A DNA stretch of 64,000 bases, taken from contig NZ_FNVB01000002.1 of assembly GCF_900108315.1 (NCBI RefSeq), positions 868,001-932,000 of the forward strand. Reading direction: 5' to 3'. Position numbers and translations under genes: made by a program. The notes beneath the pieces were generated by a model that ran no database searches, was not told where the DNA came from, and saw only the letters and a program-made list of their open reading frames with translations. Of the stretch, positions 52,416 through 61,659 are shown one piece after another (within the stretch, counting starts at the first letter, position 1; every line of letters starts with the position of its first letter). This DNA is from Saccharopolyspora kobensis (lineage in GTDB: Bacteria; Actinomycetota; Actinomycetes; Mycobacteriales; Pseudonocardiaceae).

Positions 52416-52811
52416 TTATTTCCAAATTCCACTATCACTCCACACCGCAATTTCACCTCCAGGCATGCAGGTAACGCGCTTTCCCCCTGGGCCAACAAGA
52501 CCCCAGGATTCATAATCATCATTCGGAGCAACATTCAGCGTCATACCGCTCCTCTCGAATCCGATCACGAGATCCCCAGCGCTTCGCACCTCAGCCGAGC
52601 CAATGACGTCGCGCGCCAATTCGACGAGATGGGCAGCTGCAACACCTGGGGACTCGGGATCGAAAGATACTTGATCCCCGACCGAGAGCTGGAGGAGAAC
52701 CTCGGTCTCTATGCGTAGTTCATAATCGCCGCTGGTTCGAAGCATGAGACTCGCATCGAAGCAAACTTGGACGACCGATTGGCCTTGAAGATTCAAATCG
52801 ACTGCCACCAC
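52416..52811 (-). CDS. DUF6188-family protein
   Basis: 131 residues from a GTG at 52811 (VVAVDLNLQGQSVVQVCF) with GAAGGGG 6 bases upstream; the frame extends further but would overlap the upstream gene. The C-terminal block NDDYESWGLVGPGGKRVTCMPGGEIAVW is the hallmark of DUF6188. Such proteins occur next to toxin and immunity genes in actinomycetes; function unknown. Probably in an operon with the 83-residue gene upstream. Confidence 0.75.
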   Translation of the reverse strand: MVAVDLNLQGQSVVQVCFDASLMLRTSGDYELRIETEVLLQLSVGDQVSFDPESPGVAAAHLVELARDVIGSAEVRSAGDLVIGFERSGMTLNVAPNDDYESWGLVGPGGKRVTCMPGGEIAVWSDSGIWK

Positions 52812-52902
52812 GTCCACCCCTTCGGAACCAAGCCCCAGAATCCCCACCAAAAGTCGATTCTCGTGGGGATTCCGCGGGACTTGGTCGTGTTCTTGCCATT
52901 TC

Positions 52903-53154
52903 TTAATTTGCTTCGATGATCTCCCGGGCAACCTCCATCAACGCGGCCATCAGCGCTGCTGGGAATTCACCGAATTTCGGGTCGACACTGAGCACCGCAG
53001 ACGACCAGTCGCCCCCTTCAGGAACAACAACCGCAGCAAAAGAAGATGAATTGTGATCATCAATGAAGCGAAATTCGATCACTCGCTCCGGCACGGTCAC
53101 GTCCTCGAAATCCACCACTTCGATCTCGCGCTCACCGACCTTCAAAGTACGCAT
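52903..53154 (-). CDS. small hypothetical protein
   Basis: 83 residues from MRTLKVGEREIEVVDFEDVTV with GAGGTG 6 bases upstream. Acidic, beta-then-helix layout (VIEFRFIDDHNSSSFAAVVVP, LMAALMEVAREIIEAN). No family recognised. First gene of a two-gene unit with DUF6188 in the low-GC cargo. Confidence 0.65.
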   Translation of the reverse strand: MRTLKVGEREIEVVDFEDVTVPERVIEFRFIDDHNSSSFAAVVVPEGGDWSSAVLSVDPKFGEFPAALMAALMEVAREIIEAN

Positions 53155-53341
53155 CTCAACACCTCACTGCCCTCCAACACCGCTGGACCCAAACCCAACA
53201 GAACCGCGAACCAGAAACCCCACTCTGACACCTTGACCAGCGAGGAAGCCCCACCGCCCTCCGCGCGGGAACCTCTCCTCACGCAAAGCTGCCCACACCA
53301 AAGCACCCAACCAGCCATAACGCCACCGACCTGCTGAAACA

Positions 53342-54651
53342 GTGCAGATCTTAATCCACAAACCCCACTGGACGAGCCGAACGTGGTCCTGGCAGGACCG
53401 ACCGCAAGCCTCAGCCCTGCTGGCCGCGGTGGAGCGCCCGGATCGTGGGTTCGATGCGGTGGTGGTCGGTGAATACGAACGCGCCTTCTACGGCGACCAG
53501 TTCGAGGCGGTCGTGACACGGCTCAACGCGCTCGGGGTGCAGGTGTGGTTGCCCGAGGCTGGTGGGCCGGTGGAGCTGGGCAGTCCGGTGCATCAGGCGC
53601 TGATGGTGCTGCTGGGTGCGCAGGCACAGCGTGAGGTGGTGCGGGCTCGGCATCGGGTGAAGGCCGCGATGGGAGCCCAAACTCGATCGGAGGGTCGTTT
53701 CCTCGGTGGCCGCCCACCGTACGGATACCGCCTGGCCGACGCTGGACCGCACCCCAACACAACCCACGCACAGTGGGGCGACGTGTTCACGTGCTGGAAC
53801 CGGATCCCGAAACCGCACCGTGGGTCCGGTGGATGTTCACCGAGCGAGCACGTGGCCGGTCAATCGCGTCGCTGGCACGGGAACTCAACGACCGCGGTGT
53901 GCCCTGCCCAACCGAGGCCGACCAGACCCGCAATCCGCACCAGCCAGCAGGGCGGTGGATCGCACGCACCATCGCACTGATCCTGCAGAACCCGCGCTAC
54001 ACCGGCCGCCAGGTCTGGAACCGGCACACCACCAAGGGCCACGGTGGAGGGCGCACCGGCGGCCGCGGCTCCGGGCAAGTGCTCCGGAATCCAGTGCAGA
54101 ACTGGGAGGTATCCGAGCGCCCGTCTCATACGCCGTTGGTCGACGAGGTCACGTTCGTCGCCGTTCAAGGGAGCCGGGCCGCACGACCTGCCAAGGACGG
54201 CCAGGCACGGGAGTATGCGTTGGCCGGGTTGGTGGTGTGCGGGGAATGTGGCCGTCGGATGGACGCGCACTGGGTCCACGGCCGTCCCGGTCATCGCTGC
54301 CGCCACGGCTATCGAGCCGGCATACCGCGACCAAGTCAAGCATCCCGGACTGTCTACGTCCGCGAGGACCACCTACTCGACGCCTTACCGGGACTGCTCA
54401 ACCAGCAAGGCTGGAAACCTCCCGATCACGATGTGACGGACGAGGTTGATGAACAGCTCCATCGAGCGGGGCTGGAGATCGTGTGCAGCCACGCAGGCTG
54501 GGAACTCAGGCCGACACCATACCGTGCTGCTCAAGAACAGGTGGCTTTACGCGACCCAACATCATCAGCGCTCGAGATGGACTACATAGTCGACCATCAA
54601 GAAGACGGACCCACCGCCAACTACGAGAATCGCCAGTTGCAGAACTGCTGA
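53342..54651 (+). pseudogene. large serine recombinase lacking its catalytic N-terminus, one frameshift
   Basis: Homology starts at RTWSWQDRPQASALLAAVERP; the FYGRMST catalytic-Ser region is missing, so the enzyme is dead. It continues GEYERAFYGDQFEAVVTRL and RFLGGRPPYGYRLADAGPH, shifts frame near 53780, and runs intact to the end: WVRWMFTERARGRSIASLARELN, ILQNPRYTGRQVWNRHTTKG, zinc ribbon CGECGRRMDAHWVHGRPGHRCRHG and a C-terminal helical region. The stop abuts the att site at the tRNA-Leu gene. Confidence 0.88.
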
Positions 54652-54679
54652 AACCCCGTGGGGTAAAAGAGTGTCCGAG
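54650..54679. other. att-like site overlapping the tRNA-Leu 3' end, copy 1
   Basis: 30 bases identical to 47382-47411; the right end covers the 3' acceptor stem of the intact tRNA gene. Confidence 0.8.
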
Positions 54680-54756
54680 GGGGGACTTGAACCCCCACGC
54701 CCTTAATCGGGCACTAGCACCTCAAGCTAGCGCGTCTGCCATTCCGCCACTCGGAC
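54672..54756 (-). tRNA. tRNA-Leu (anticodon GAG)
   Basis: 85 nucleotides. Acceptor GTCCGAG pairs with CTCGGAC; anticodon stem CTAGC/GCTAG encloses loop TTGAGGT, giving anticodon GAG. A long variable arm (TGCCCGATTAAGGGCG) and T-arm GGGGGTTCAAGTCCCCC follow. CCA is not encoded. Its 3' end is the integration target of the elements to the left. Confidence 0.95.
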
Positions 54757-54875
54757 ATCTCGGGTCACCCTCGTTCTCCGGGGGTTCCCGCTGTGTTGTG
54801 TAGATAGATTAGCCCATGGTCATCCGGGGGTCGACGGCACCCCCCTCTTTCGGGCTCGGGTGATAGAAATGCCTG

Positions 54876-56228
54876 GTGAGCGAGCACAGCGGTATGTCCG
54901 GTACTGATCATGAGGCGGGGTTGCGGCTGGCCGAGGAGGAGGTTGTCGGCCTGGCCAGCGACTTGATCCGCATCGACACCACCAACACCGGTGATCCTGA
55001 GACGCTCGTGGGCGAGCGGGCCGCCGCCGAGTTCGTGGCCGGCAAGCTCAGCGAGGTCGGGTACGAGGTCACCTACGTCGAGTCCGGGGACCACCCCGGG
55101 CGGGGCAACGTCATCGCGCGGTTGCCCGGGGCCGACTCCAGCCGGGGCGGGTTGCTGGTGCACGGGCACCTGGACGTCGTGCCCGCCGATCCCGCCGAGT
55201 GGTCCGTGCACCCCTTCTCCGGGGCCGTTCAGGACGGGTACGTGTGGGGCCGCGGTGCGGTCGACATGAAGGACATGGTCGCCATGAGCCTGGCGATCGC
55301 GCGGCGGTTCAAGCGGGACGGGATCGTGCCGCCCCGGGACGTCGTCTTCGCGTTCCTGGCCGACGAGGAGGCCGGGAGCTTCCACGGGGCGCAGTGGCTG
55401 GTCGACCACCGGCCGGAGCTGTTCGAGGGGTGCACCGAGGCCATCAGCGAGGTCGGCGGGTTCTCCGTCACGCTGAAGGACGGTGTGCGGGCATACCTGG
55501 TGCAGAGCGCCGAGAAGGGCATCCGCTGGCTGAAGCTGCGGGTCCGGGCGCGGGCCGGGCACGGGTCGATGGTGCACGACGACAACGCCGTCACCAAGCT
55601 CTCCGAGGCCGTCGCCAAGCTGGGCAACCACCGGTTCCCGCTGGTGCTGACCGACTCGGTGCAGGAGTTCCTCGCCGGCGTCACCGAGATCACCGGCTGG
55701 GACTTCCCGGAGGACGACGTCGAGGGCGCGGTCGCCAAGCTCGGCAACCTGTCGCGGATGGTCGGGGCCACGCTGCGCGACACCGCCAACCCGACGATGC
55801 TCACCGCCGGGTACAAGCACAACGTCATCCCCTCGGTGGCCGAGGCCGCGGTGGACTGCCGGATCCTGCCCGGTCGGGAGGAGGCGTTCGAGCGGGAGCT
55901 GGCCGAGCTGCTGGGGCCCGACGTCGAGCGCGAGTGGGTCGGGCTGCCGCCGGTGGAAGCCAAGTTCGAGGGGCGGATCGTGGACGCCATGAGCGCCTCG
56001 CTGATCGCCGAGGACCCCGGGGCCAAGGCACTGCCGTACATGATGTCCGGCGGCACCGACGCCAAGTCGTTCAGCCGACTCGGCATGAGCTGCTACGGCT
56101 TCGCCCCGCTCAAGCTGCCCGCCGACCTCGACTTCAGCGCGCTGTTCCACGGCGTGGACGAGCGCGTCCCGGTGGATGCGCTGCAGTTCGGCGTGCGGGT
56201 GCTGGACCGGTTCATCCGCAACAGCTGA
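54876..56228 (+). CDS. M20-family metallopeptidase
   Basis: 450 residues from a GTG at 54876 (an in-frame ATG at 54894 is also possible). Zinc-peptidase motifs: LLVHGHLDVVPADPAEWSVHPF, WGRGAVDMKDMVAMSL, FAFLADEEAGSFHGAQWL, and a dimerisation domain with RARAGHGSMVHDDNAV. The C-terminal metal ligand region is GGTDAKSFSRLGMSCYGFAP. It hydrolyses N-acyl-amino acids or dipeptides (ACY1/DapE-like); exact substrate unknown. First conserved chromosomal gene right of the tRNA. Confidence 0.92.
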   Translation: MSEHSGMSGTDHEAGLRLAEEEVVGLASDLIRIDTTNTGDPETLVGERAAAEFVAGKLSEVGYEVTYVESGDHPGRGNVIARLPGADSSRGGLLVHGHLDVVPADPAEWSVHPFSGAVQDGYVWGRGAVDMKDMVAMSLAIARRFKRDGIVPPRDVVFAFLADEEAGSFHGAQWLVDHRPELFEGCTEAISEVGGFSVTLKDGVRAYLVQSAEKGIRWLKLRVRARAGHGSMVHDDNAVTKLSEAVAKLGNHRFPLVLTDSVQEFLAGVTEITGWDFPEDDVEGAVAKLGNLSRMVGATLRDTANPTMLTAGYKHNVIPSVAEAAVDCRILPGREEAFERELAELLGPDVEREWVGLPPVEAKFEGRIVDAMSASLIAEDPGAKALPYMMSGGTDAKSFSRLGMSCYGFAPLKLPADLDFSALFHGVDERVPVDALQFGVRVLDRFIRNS

Positions 56229-56284
56229 TTGTCGGGGGTGTCTGGTTTCATCCACCCGGTAGTTGATCATCGGGGAGGTGCGGC

Positions 56285-57250
56285 GTGGACCTGGCGCGCT
56301 TGATCGAGATCTACCTGGAGCACTTGCAGGCGCGCAAGCTCGCGGCGAACTCGCTGCGGGCCTACCGCCGCGACCTGGAGTCGGTGGCCGGTGAGCTGGT
56401 GGAGCTCACCGGCTCCACCGCCGACCGGTTGCCGGTGGAGCGGGTCGACGCCTCGGTGCTGCGATCGGCGTTCGCGCGGTTCGCGGCGGCCCGGTCGGCG
56501 TCGTCGGTGACCCGGGCCTGGTCGACCTGGAACGGCTTCTTCGGGTTCCTGGTCGTCGAGGGCGCAGTGCCCGGCAACCCGATGCAGGTGATCCCGAAGC
56601 CGCGCAACGCGCCCTCGACCCCGAAGCCGCTGCAGGGCGAGGACACGCCCGAGCGGCTGCTGCGGATGGTCGCCTCCGGAGCCAGGCGGGCGCGCAACCC
56701 GTGGCCGGAGCGCGACCTCGCGGTGCTGGCCACGCTGCTGTGCACCGGTGTGCGCTCGGCCGAGCTGCTGGATCTCACCGTCGGGTCGCTGGCCGGGCGC
56801 GACGGCGACCGGCGGCTGCACGTGCACGGCAAGGGCGGCAAGAACCGCTCGATCCCAATCGAGGACGCCTTGGACGTGCTGATCCAGAACTACCTGCGGT
56901 CCAGGCGCGAGCGGTTCGGCGAGCGGATGCCCGGCGGAGAACCGCTGTTCGTCGATCACCGCGGTGAGCGGCTCCAGCGCGGTGGGCTGCAGTACCTGGT
57001 GCGGCAGTCGTTGCGGGCCGCCGGCGTGTCCGACCGGGTGCAGCCGGGCGCGATGGTGCACGCCCTGCGGCACACCTTCGCCACCCGGCTCGCCGAGGAC
57101 GGGGCGAACGCCGCGGAGATCGCCAAGCTGCTCGGGCACTCGTCGATCAACTCCAGCCAGACCTACATCGACGTGACCGCCCGCGAACAGCGGATGTCGG
57201 TGCGAGCCAACCGCACGCTGAACGTCCTCGGCGAGCTCTCCGGGGGCTAG
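56285..57250 (+). CDS. tyrosine recombinase, XerC/XerD-like
   Basis: 321 residues from MDLARLIEIYLEHLQARKL with GGGGAGGTG upstream. N-terminal SAM-like DNA-binding domain and C-terminal catalytic domain with all residues: Arg in CTGVRSAELLDL, Lys in HGKGGKNRSIP, HxxR in HALRHTFATRL, His in LGHSSINSSQ, Tyr in TYIDVTAREQ. Length and layout match the housekeeping Xer proteins (chromosome dimer resolution) rather than phage integrases. Confidence 0.9.
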   Translation: MDLARLIEIYLEHLQARKLAANSLRAYRRDLESVAGELVELTGSTADRLPVERVDASVLRSAFARFAAARSASSVTRAWSTWNGFFGFLVVEGAVPGNPMQVIPKPRNAPSTPKPLQGEDTPERLLRMVASGARRARNPWPERDLAVLATLLCTGVRSAELLDLTVGSLAGRDGDRRLHVHGKGGKNRSIPIEDALDVLIQNYLRSRRERFGERMPGGEPLFVDHRGERLQRGGLQYLVRQSLRAAGVSDRVQPGAMVHALRHTFATRLAEDGANAAEIAKLLGHSSINSSQTYIDVTAREQRMSVRANRTLNVLGELSGG

Positions 57251-57470
57251 TCGACGCGGGTCTCCCGTGAAAGGGGACCGATGTCGAGCGATCCGAAGCC
57301 TGCTCACCGAGCTCATCCTGCGCGTCGCCGACGACATCCGGTGATGCCGCCGGCGACAGCACCGGGCCCGCCCCAGCCGCTGCAGATGCCCACTCACCTG
57401 CCCGCCGTGGCAACACCGGCACGGCGGCGAGCAGCCTGTGGTCGTCTTGACGGCCGACGAGGCTGACTGA

Positions 57471-58101
57471 TCAGCTGGTCGGCTGGTAGATGCACTCCGC
57501 GGTCGTGGCGTGCTTCCGCCACCCCAGCGTCTCGTAGAGCGCCCCGCCCGGCGTCCGTCGCGCCGAGCACGCCGCGCACCGAACCCGCTTCCAGCGCGTG
57601 ATTCGCGAGCGTGCGCATGACGAAACCGCCCAGCCCGCGCCGCCGGTGCGCGTCCTCGGTCACCACCCGGTCCACGACCACCGCGTCGCCGACCGTCGCC
57701 ATCTGCCCCTTCGCCGCCGGTGCGCCCGCCGCGTCATGCACCCGCACGTAGGTGACGGCGCCGCTGGTCTCCACCGTCGCGGTGTACCCGTCCGGCACGA
57801 CTGGGTTCGTGGCCTGCAAATCCGTCCCCATCAGGTGCCCGGTCTCGTCCCAGGCGACGACCCAGCCGCCGGTCAGCCACGGCTCGACGGTCTCCGGCTC
57901 GCCGGGCATTTTCAGCCAGGTCCGCGGTGTCTCCGCCGCGCGGACGAGCGCTTCCTCCATGCGCGGCAGCACGTGCCGCCCGACCTCCGAACGGTTGTCC
58001 GGCACCTCTACGTAGAGGCCCCAGGGCTTTTCGACCGGCGGCGGGGTGCTGCGCGACAGCGCCCATCCCGCCACCCACGTCCGCATCGTTTCCTCGATCA
58101 T
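57471..58101 (-). pseudogene. GNAT acetyltransferase with C-terminal frameshift
   Basis: The GNAT core is clear: VVVDRVVTEDAHRRRGLGGFVMRTLANHALEAGS (acetyl-CoA loop) then GVLGATDAGR. At about 57545, in a GGGCGGGGCG run, the expected end ALYETLGWRKHATTAECIYQPTS continues only in another frame, stopping at 57471; the original frame runs on to 57394 with an Arg-rich tail. Either a recent single-base insertion or a sequence error. Confidence 0.8.
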
Positions 58102-58204
58102 CACGACCGGAGGTTACGAGCCTCCGCCTCGTGCGGGGCCGACGTTCCACATCGAGCAGCGCAGCAACCGGTCCACCACACCCCCAGCGACCGCCCTCGC
58201 AGCA

Positions 58205-59158
58205 CTAGGGCTGCTTCCAGTGGTCGCGTTCGGGCAGCCGCAGCCAGCGGTCGGGCTTGCCGTTGATCGACCGGCTGTCGGTCAACCGCAGACCCGCGTA
58301 GGCGCAGCAGTAGGCGACGGCGTGGCGCTGGTAGAGGTAGGCCGCCAGGACCTCCTCGGCGGAATCATCGGCATAGGGATCACCGCCGGGGTGCAGGTCC
58401 CAGCCTTCGATCACGCCGTCACGGATGATGCTTCCCTGGTTGCCGCTCTTGGGGTTGGCGTAGAGGCCGTAGCACACGGTGCCTGCGGACAGCCGGGCCG
58501 TCACACCCGGCATCTGCGGCGCGTAGCCCCACGGCTGGCTGATGACGCAACCACCGGGCACATCGGTGGCCGCGACGAGCCTCATGTCCTGGTCGAAGGC
58601 GTACGGGTCGGGCTCGAAGCCCTCAACCAGCTCGGCCTCCAGCCGCTGCGCTGCTTCGGCGGCGCTGATCCCCGCGACGGCGGCCAGGCCGAGGCCCTCG
58701 GTGAAGTCCAGGGTGCTGAGGGCCGCGATCAACCGCCGCCCTTCGGCCGACGCGGCGGCTTCGTCCGGGGACAGCTCGAGCTCGCCGGGTTCGAGGCCGA
58801 ACAGGTCGGGATTCGGCCCGGCCAGGCTGAGGCGGGCAGGTGACCAGCCCGCCATCATCGGCCGCCGCGGATCGGCTCCGGCGGCGACCAGGGCTCGCGC
58901 GTTGTCCGGGCGGTTGGCGTAGACCGCGAGCCAGAGCGCCGTGCGGCCCTCGTACTCCGCGTCGGGATCCTCGACGCGGCGCGCCAGCTCCGCGACCACC
59001 TCCGGCGAACCCCGCTCGGCCGCTGCGTGCAGGGGCCGACTCCCCCACACCGGGGCGTTCGGATCGGCGCCCGCGTCGAGCCGCGCCCGGATCTGGTCGT
59101 AGTCCGACCAAGCCCAGTAGCTCAGCCCCGCCCATCCGTTTCCTTTGGCAGTGACCAT
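58205..59158 (-). CDS. ankyrin-repeat protein
   Basis: 317 residues from MVTAKGNGWAGLSYWAWSDYD with AAGGAGG 5 bases upstream. Three ankyrin units in the N-terminal 110 residues (LDAGADPNAPVWGSRPLHAAAERGS, GRTALWLAVYANRPDNARALVAAGADPRRP in parts), then an unknown domain of about 180 residues. No signal peptide. Role unknown. Confidence 0.85.
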   Translation of the reverse strand: MVTAKGNGWAGLSYWAWSDYDQIRARLDAGADPNAPVWGSRPLHAAAERGSPEVVAELARRVEDPDAEYEGRTALWLAVYANRPDNARALVAAGADPRRPMMAGWSPARLSLAGPNPDLFGLEPGELELSPDEAAASAEGRRLIAALSTLDFTEGLGLAAVAGISAAEAAQRLEAELVEGFEPDPYAFDQDMRLVAATDVPGGCVISQPWGYAPQMPGVTARLSAGTVCYGLYANPKSGNQGSIIRDGVIEGWDLHPGGDPYADDSAEEVLAAYLYQRHAVAYCCAYAGLRLTDSRSINGKPDRWLRLPERDHWKQP

Positions 59159-59509
59159 GTTCCTCCTTCGAGATGTACGACGTCGGTCAGCGATCTTGCC
59201 CGAACCCACCGACACGCAGCCGCGCGTTGGCCTTGACCTGCGAGGGAAATCCCCCGGGTTATCGCGATCCGCCCCATGGGGCCTGGGAAATCCTGTTACC
59301 TACGGGTTGCCGTCGGCAGGTGGATCGGCGGCGTGTGCGCGGGCTGGGGACGGACGCTCGACACCGGCGCGAAGCGTGCCGCAACGGCGATGCAACACCG
59401 CGGACCGCCCGGCGGATCCGCAGCACCGACACCGAAAGATTCCCCTGATCCTGCAACGGGATCCTGGCCGCGATCTCAACGCCTCACAGCACCGCCGGCT
59501 CACGACTCG
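59159..59509. other. intergenic region
   Basis: No supported gene or clear regulatory element; only short overlapping frames. Confidence 0.5.
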
Positions 59510-60240
59510 ATGACCGAGGATGAGAACAAGGTGACCGAGACCGATCACGAGCAGTCCGCGCAGTGGCTCCCGATAGAGCAGGAGAACAACCCGCGTCTGG
59601 ACCGGGACATCGTCTTCGACTACCTCAGAACCGCCGGTGTCGACCGGCTCTACGGGGTTCCCGGCACCAACGAGATCCCGCTGATCGACGGTACCGACGT
59701 TCCGGAGAACCGGATCGAGTACGTGCTCTGCCTGCACGAGAACATCGCCCTCGGCGCCGCCATGGGGTACGCGCGGCACCGGCGGACCGGCAGCGGCGAC
59801 GTCGTGCCCGGTGTCGTCGGGTTGCACGTCACCCCGGGCGTCGGTCACGCGATCGGGAACCTGTTCAACGCCTCCCGGTCGCACTCCCCGCTGCTTGTGC
59901 TGTGCGCGGGCTGGACGTGCTGCGGAAGTCCCACGACTGGGAGCCGAGCGGCCCGGCCGAGTACCTCGAACTCGACGGTGAGCCCCAGCTGTCGTTCGTG
60001 GAGCCGGCAGCGGGCTTCGGTGTCGACGGCTGCCTGGTCGAATCCGCGAACGACCTCGAACAGGCGCTGACCTGTGCGGTGCGGCAGGTCGACGAGGACA
60101 AGCCCTACGTCGTGGAGGTCCTCACCGACGCTGTCCTCCCGGACACCGCCGAGGCCGACATCAGCGCGAACGGCCGCATCGGTGCGCTGCAGGGGGCGCG
60201 GGCCAGCGGGTCATCCGGTACTTCGGCCCTGCTTGACCCG
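59510..60240 (+). pseudogene. thiamine-diphosphate-dependent enzyme with internal deletion
   Basis: The N-terminus DIVFDYLRTAGVDRLYGVPG (PYR domain) and LHENIALGAAMGYARHRRTG with the conserved Glu resemble benzoylformate-decarboxylase-like enzymes. After LLVLCAGW the frame changes and the text goes directly to the end of the PP domain (FVEPAAGFGVDGCLVESAND, KPYVVEVLTD). The cofactor-binding GDG...NN region and the whole central domain are missing. Non-functional. Confidence 0.75.
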
Positions 60241-60249
60241 GCGACGAGC

Positions 60250-60283
60250 GGAGTGCCGTGCAGCTCGATCTGCACGGCACTCC
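60250..60283. terminator. bidirectional terminator
   Basis: Perfect 14-bp stem GGAGTGCCGTGCAG with its complement, 6-base loop, between two convergent genes. Confidence 0.9.
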
Positions 60284-60284
60284 G

Positions 60285-61508
60285 TCACATGTTCCACAGG
60301 ACGGTCGCAGGCACCGGCGGCGCCGTCCAGGTCGCCGGCGGGTGCCACGTGCCGTGATCGAGGAAATCCTCGATGACCGGCACCCACGGGGTGTGGTCGA
60401 TCCCGCGCTGCGCCAGCCAGTCGTCGTCGTAGTAGGTGTCGAGGTAGCGTTCGCCCGGGTCGCACAGCACGGTGACGACCGTGCCGGTCTCGCCCCGCTC
60501 GTGCATGCCGTGGAGGATCTTCAGAGCCCCGTACAGCGCGGTTCCGGTCGACGCGCCGGGCCGGACGCCCAGGCGGTCGGCCGCGACCCGCATCGCCGCG
60601 ATCGACGCCGGGTCCGGCACCCGGATCATGCGGTTGACCAGCGGGAAGAGGAACGACGGCTCGACCACCGGGCGGCCGATGCCCTCGATGCGGGAACCCG
60701 GAGCGGTCGCCGCGCGATCGTCGTCCCGCCAGCCGGGGAAGAATGCCGAGTTCTCCGGGTCGGTGACGCAGATCTTGACCTTCCGGTCGCAGTACCGGGC
60801 GTAGCGGGCCACGGAGGCGACGGTCCCGCCGGTACCGGCGCCCATGACGAACCAGTCCGGGTCCACGGCCTCGATCACCTCGGCGGCGATCCCGTGATCA
60901 GCGCGCCAGTCGTAGGCCCGCTCGGCGTAGGTGAACTGGTCCATGAAGTGACCGTTCGTCTCCTGCGCCGTCTTCCGGGCCACCGCCGAGATCGCCGCGC
61001 CGGACGCCTCCTTGATCTCGCCGCCCAGCTCGCTGATCGCCTTCTTCTTCCGCGCAGCGGTGCCCGCCGGAACGACGGCCAGGAAGCGCATGCCGAGCTC
61101 CCGGCAGAACCACGCCTCGGAGATGGCCGTGGACCCGCTGGACGCCTCCACGACAGGACCGTCGCTGCGCAGCCAGCCGTTGGCGAAGGCGTTGAGGAAC
61201 AGCGCTTCGGCGAGCCGGTGCTTGTGACTCTTCGTGGGATGCACCGTCTCGTCCTTGATGTACAGCTTCAGCCCGGCCAGCTGCGCCGGAAGCGCGATCT
61301 CGTGCAGCGGAGTCACCGGGCGCGGCATCGAACGGATCCGCGCGACGCAACCGGCCACCCACCGCCGCTCGTCCCGGTAGTGCGGATTGTCCAGATCGTC
61401 CAGTCCGGGGAACTCGCCGACGACCACACCATCCCGGCGCTGCGCCGGGACGGCACCATCCGCCAACTCCGCCTCGTAGGGACGAAGCTCCGGCTCTGAC
61501 ACAGTCAC
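60285..61508 (-). CDS. PLP-dependent cysteine synthase/desulfhydrase (Cds1-like)
   Basis: 407 residues from a GTG at 61508 with GGGGG 5 bases upstream. Fold-type II PLP enzyme: Schiff-base Lys in KDETVHPTKSHKHRLAEAL, substrate loop VEASSGSTAISEAWFCRE, PLP-phosphate loop VMGAGTGGTVAS, C-terminal VTVLCDPGERYLDTYY. The PTKSHKHR form and size match the Cds1 (Rv3684) group of cysteine desulfhydrases, producing pyruvate, H2S and ammonia. Likely cytosolic. Confidence 0.85.
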   Translation of the reverse strand: MTVSEPELRPYEAELADGAVPAQRRDGVVVGEFPGLDDLDNPHYRDERRWVAGCVARIRSMPRPVTPLHEIALPAQLAGLKLYIKDETVHPTKSHKHRLAEALFLNAFANGWLRSDGPVVEASSGSTAISEAWFCRELGMRFLAVVPAGTAARKKKAISELGGEIKEASGAAISAVARKTAQETNGHFMDQFTYAERAYDWRADHGIAAEVIEAVDPDWFVMGAGTGGTVASVARYARYCDRKVKICVTDPENSAFFPGWRDDDRAATAPGSRIEGIGRPVVEPSFLFPLVNRMIRVPDPASIAAMRVAADRLGVRPGASTGTALYGALKILHGMHERGETGTVVTVLCDPGERYLDTYYDDDWLAQRGIDHTPWVPVIEDFLDHGTWHPPATWTAPPVPATVLWNM

Positions 61509-61659
61509 GCGAACCCCCACGGGAAAACGGGAGGGCTCCGTCGTCCCCTCCGCCGAACATCACCGCACACCAACATAAAACGCCGCTTCCGGCATAACCG
61601 GAGCAGCTGACGAACCGCGCGCCGACGAGTGACGATTAACGCCCGATGGGATGCCCGCG

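Larger units (their letters stand above)
47412..54679. mobile_element. second integrated element next to tRNA-Leu
   Basis: About 7.3 kb between two tRNA-Leu att copies, with a recombinase gene at each end (both broken). Cargo is immunity-type genes, a decayed CRISPR array and a tRNA-Pro fragment. GC is visibly lower over 49.8-53.2 kb than in the flanks. Confidence 0.6.
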
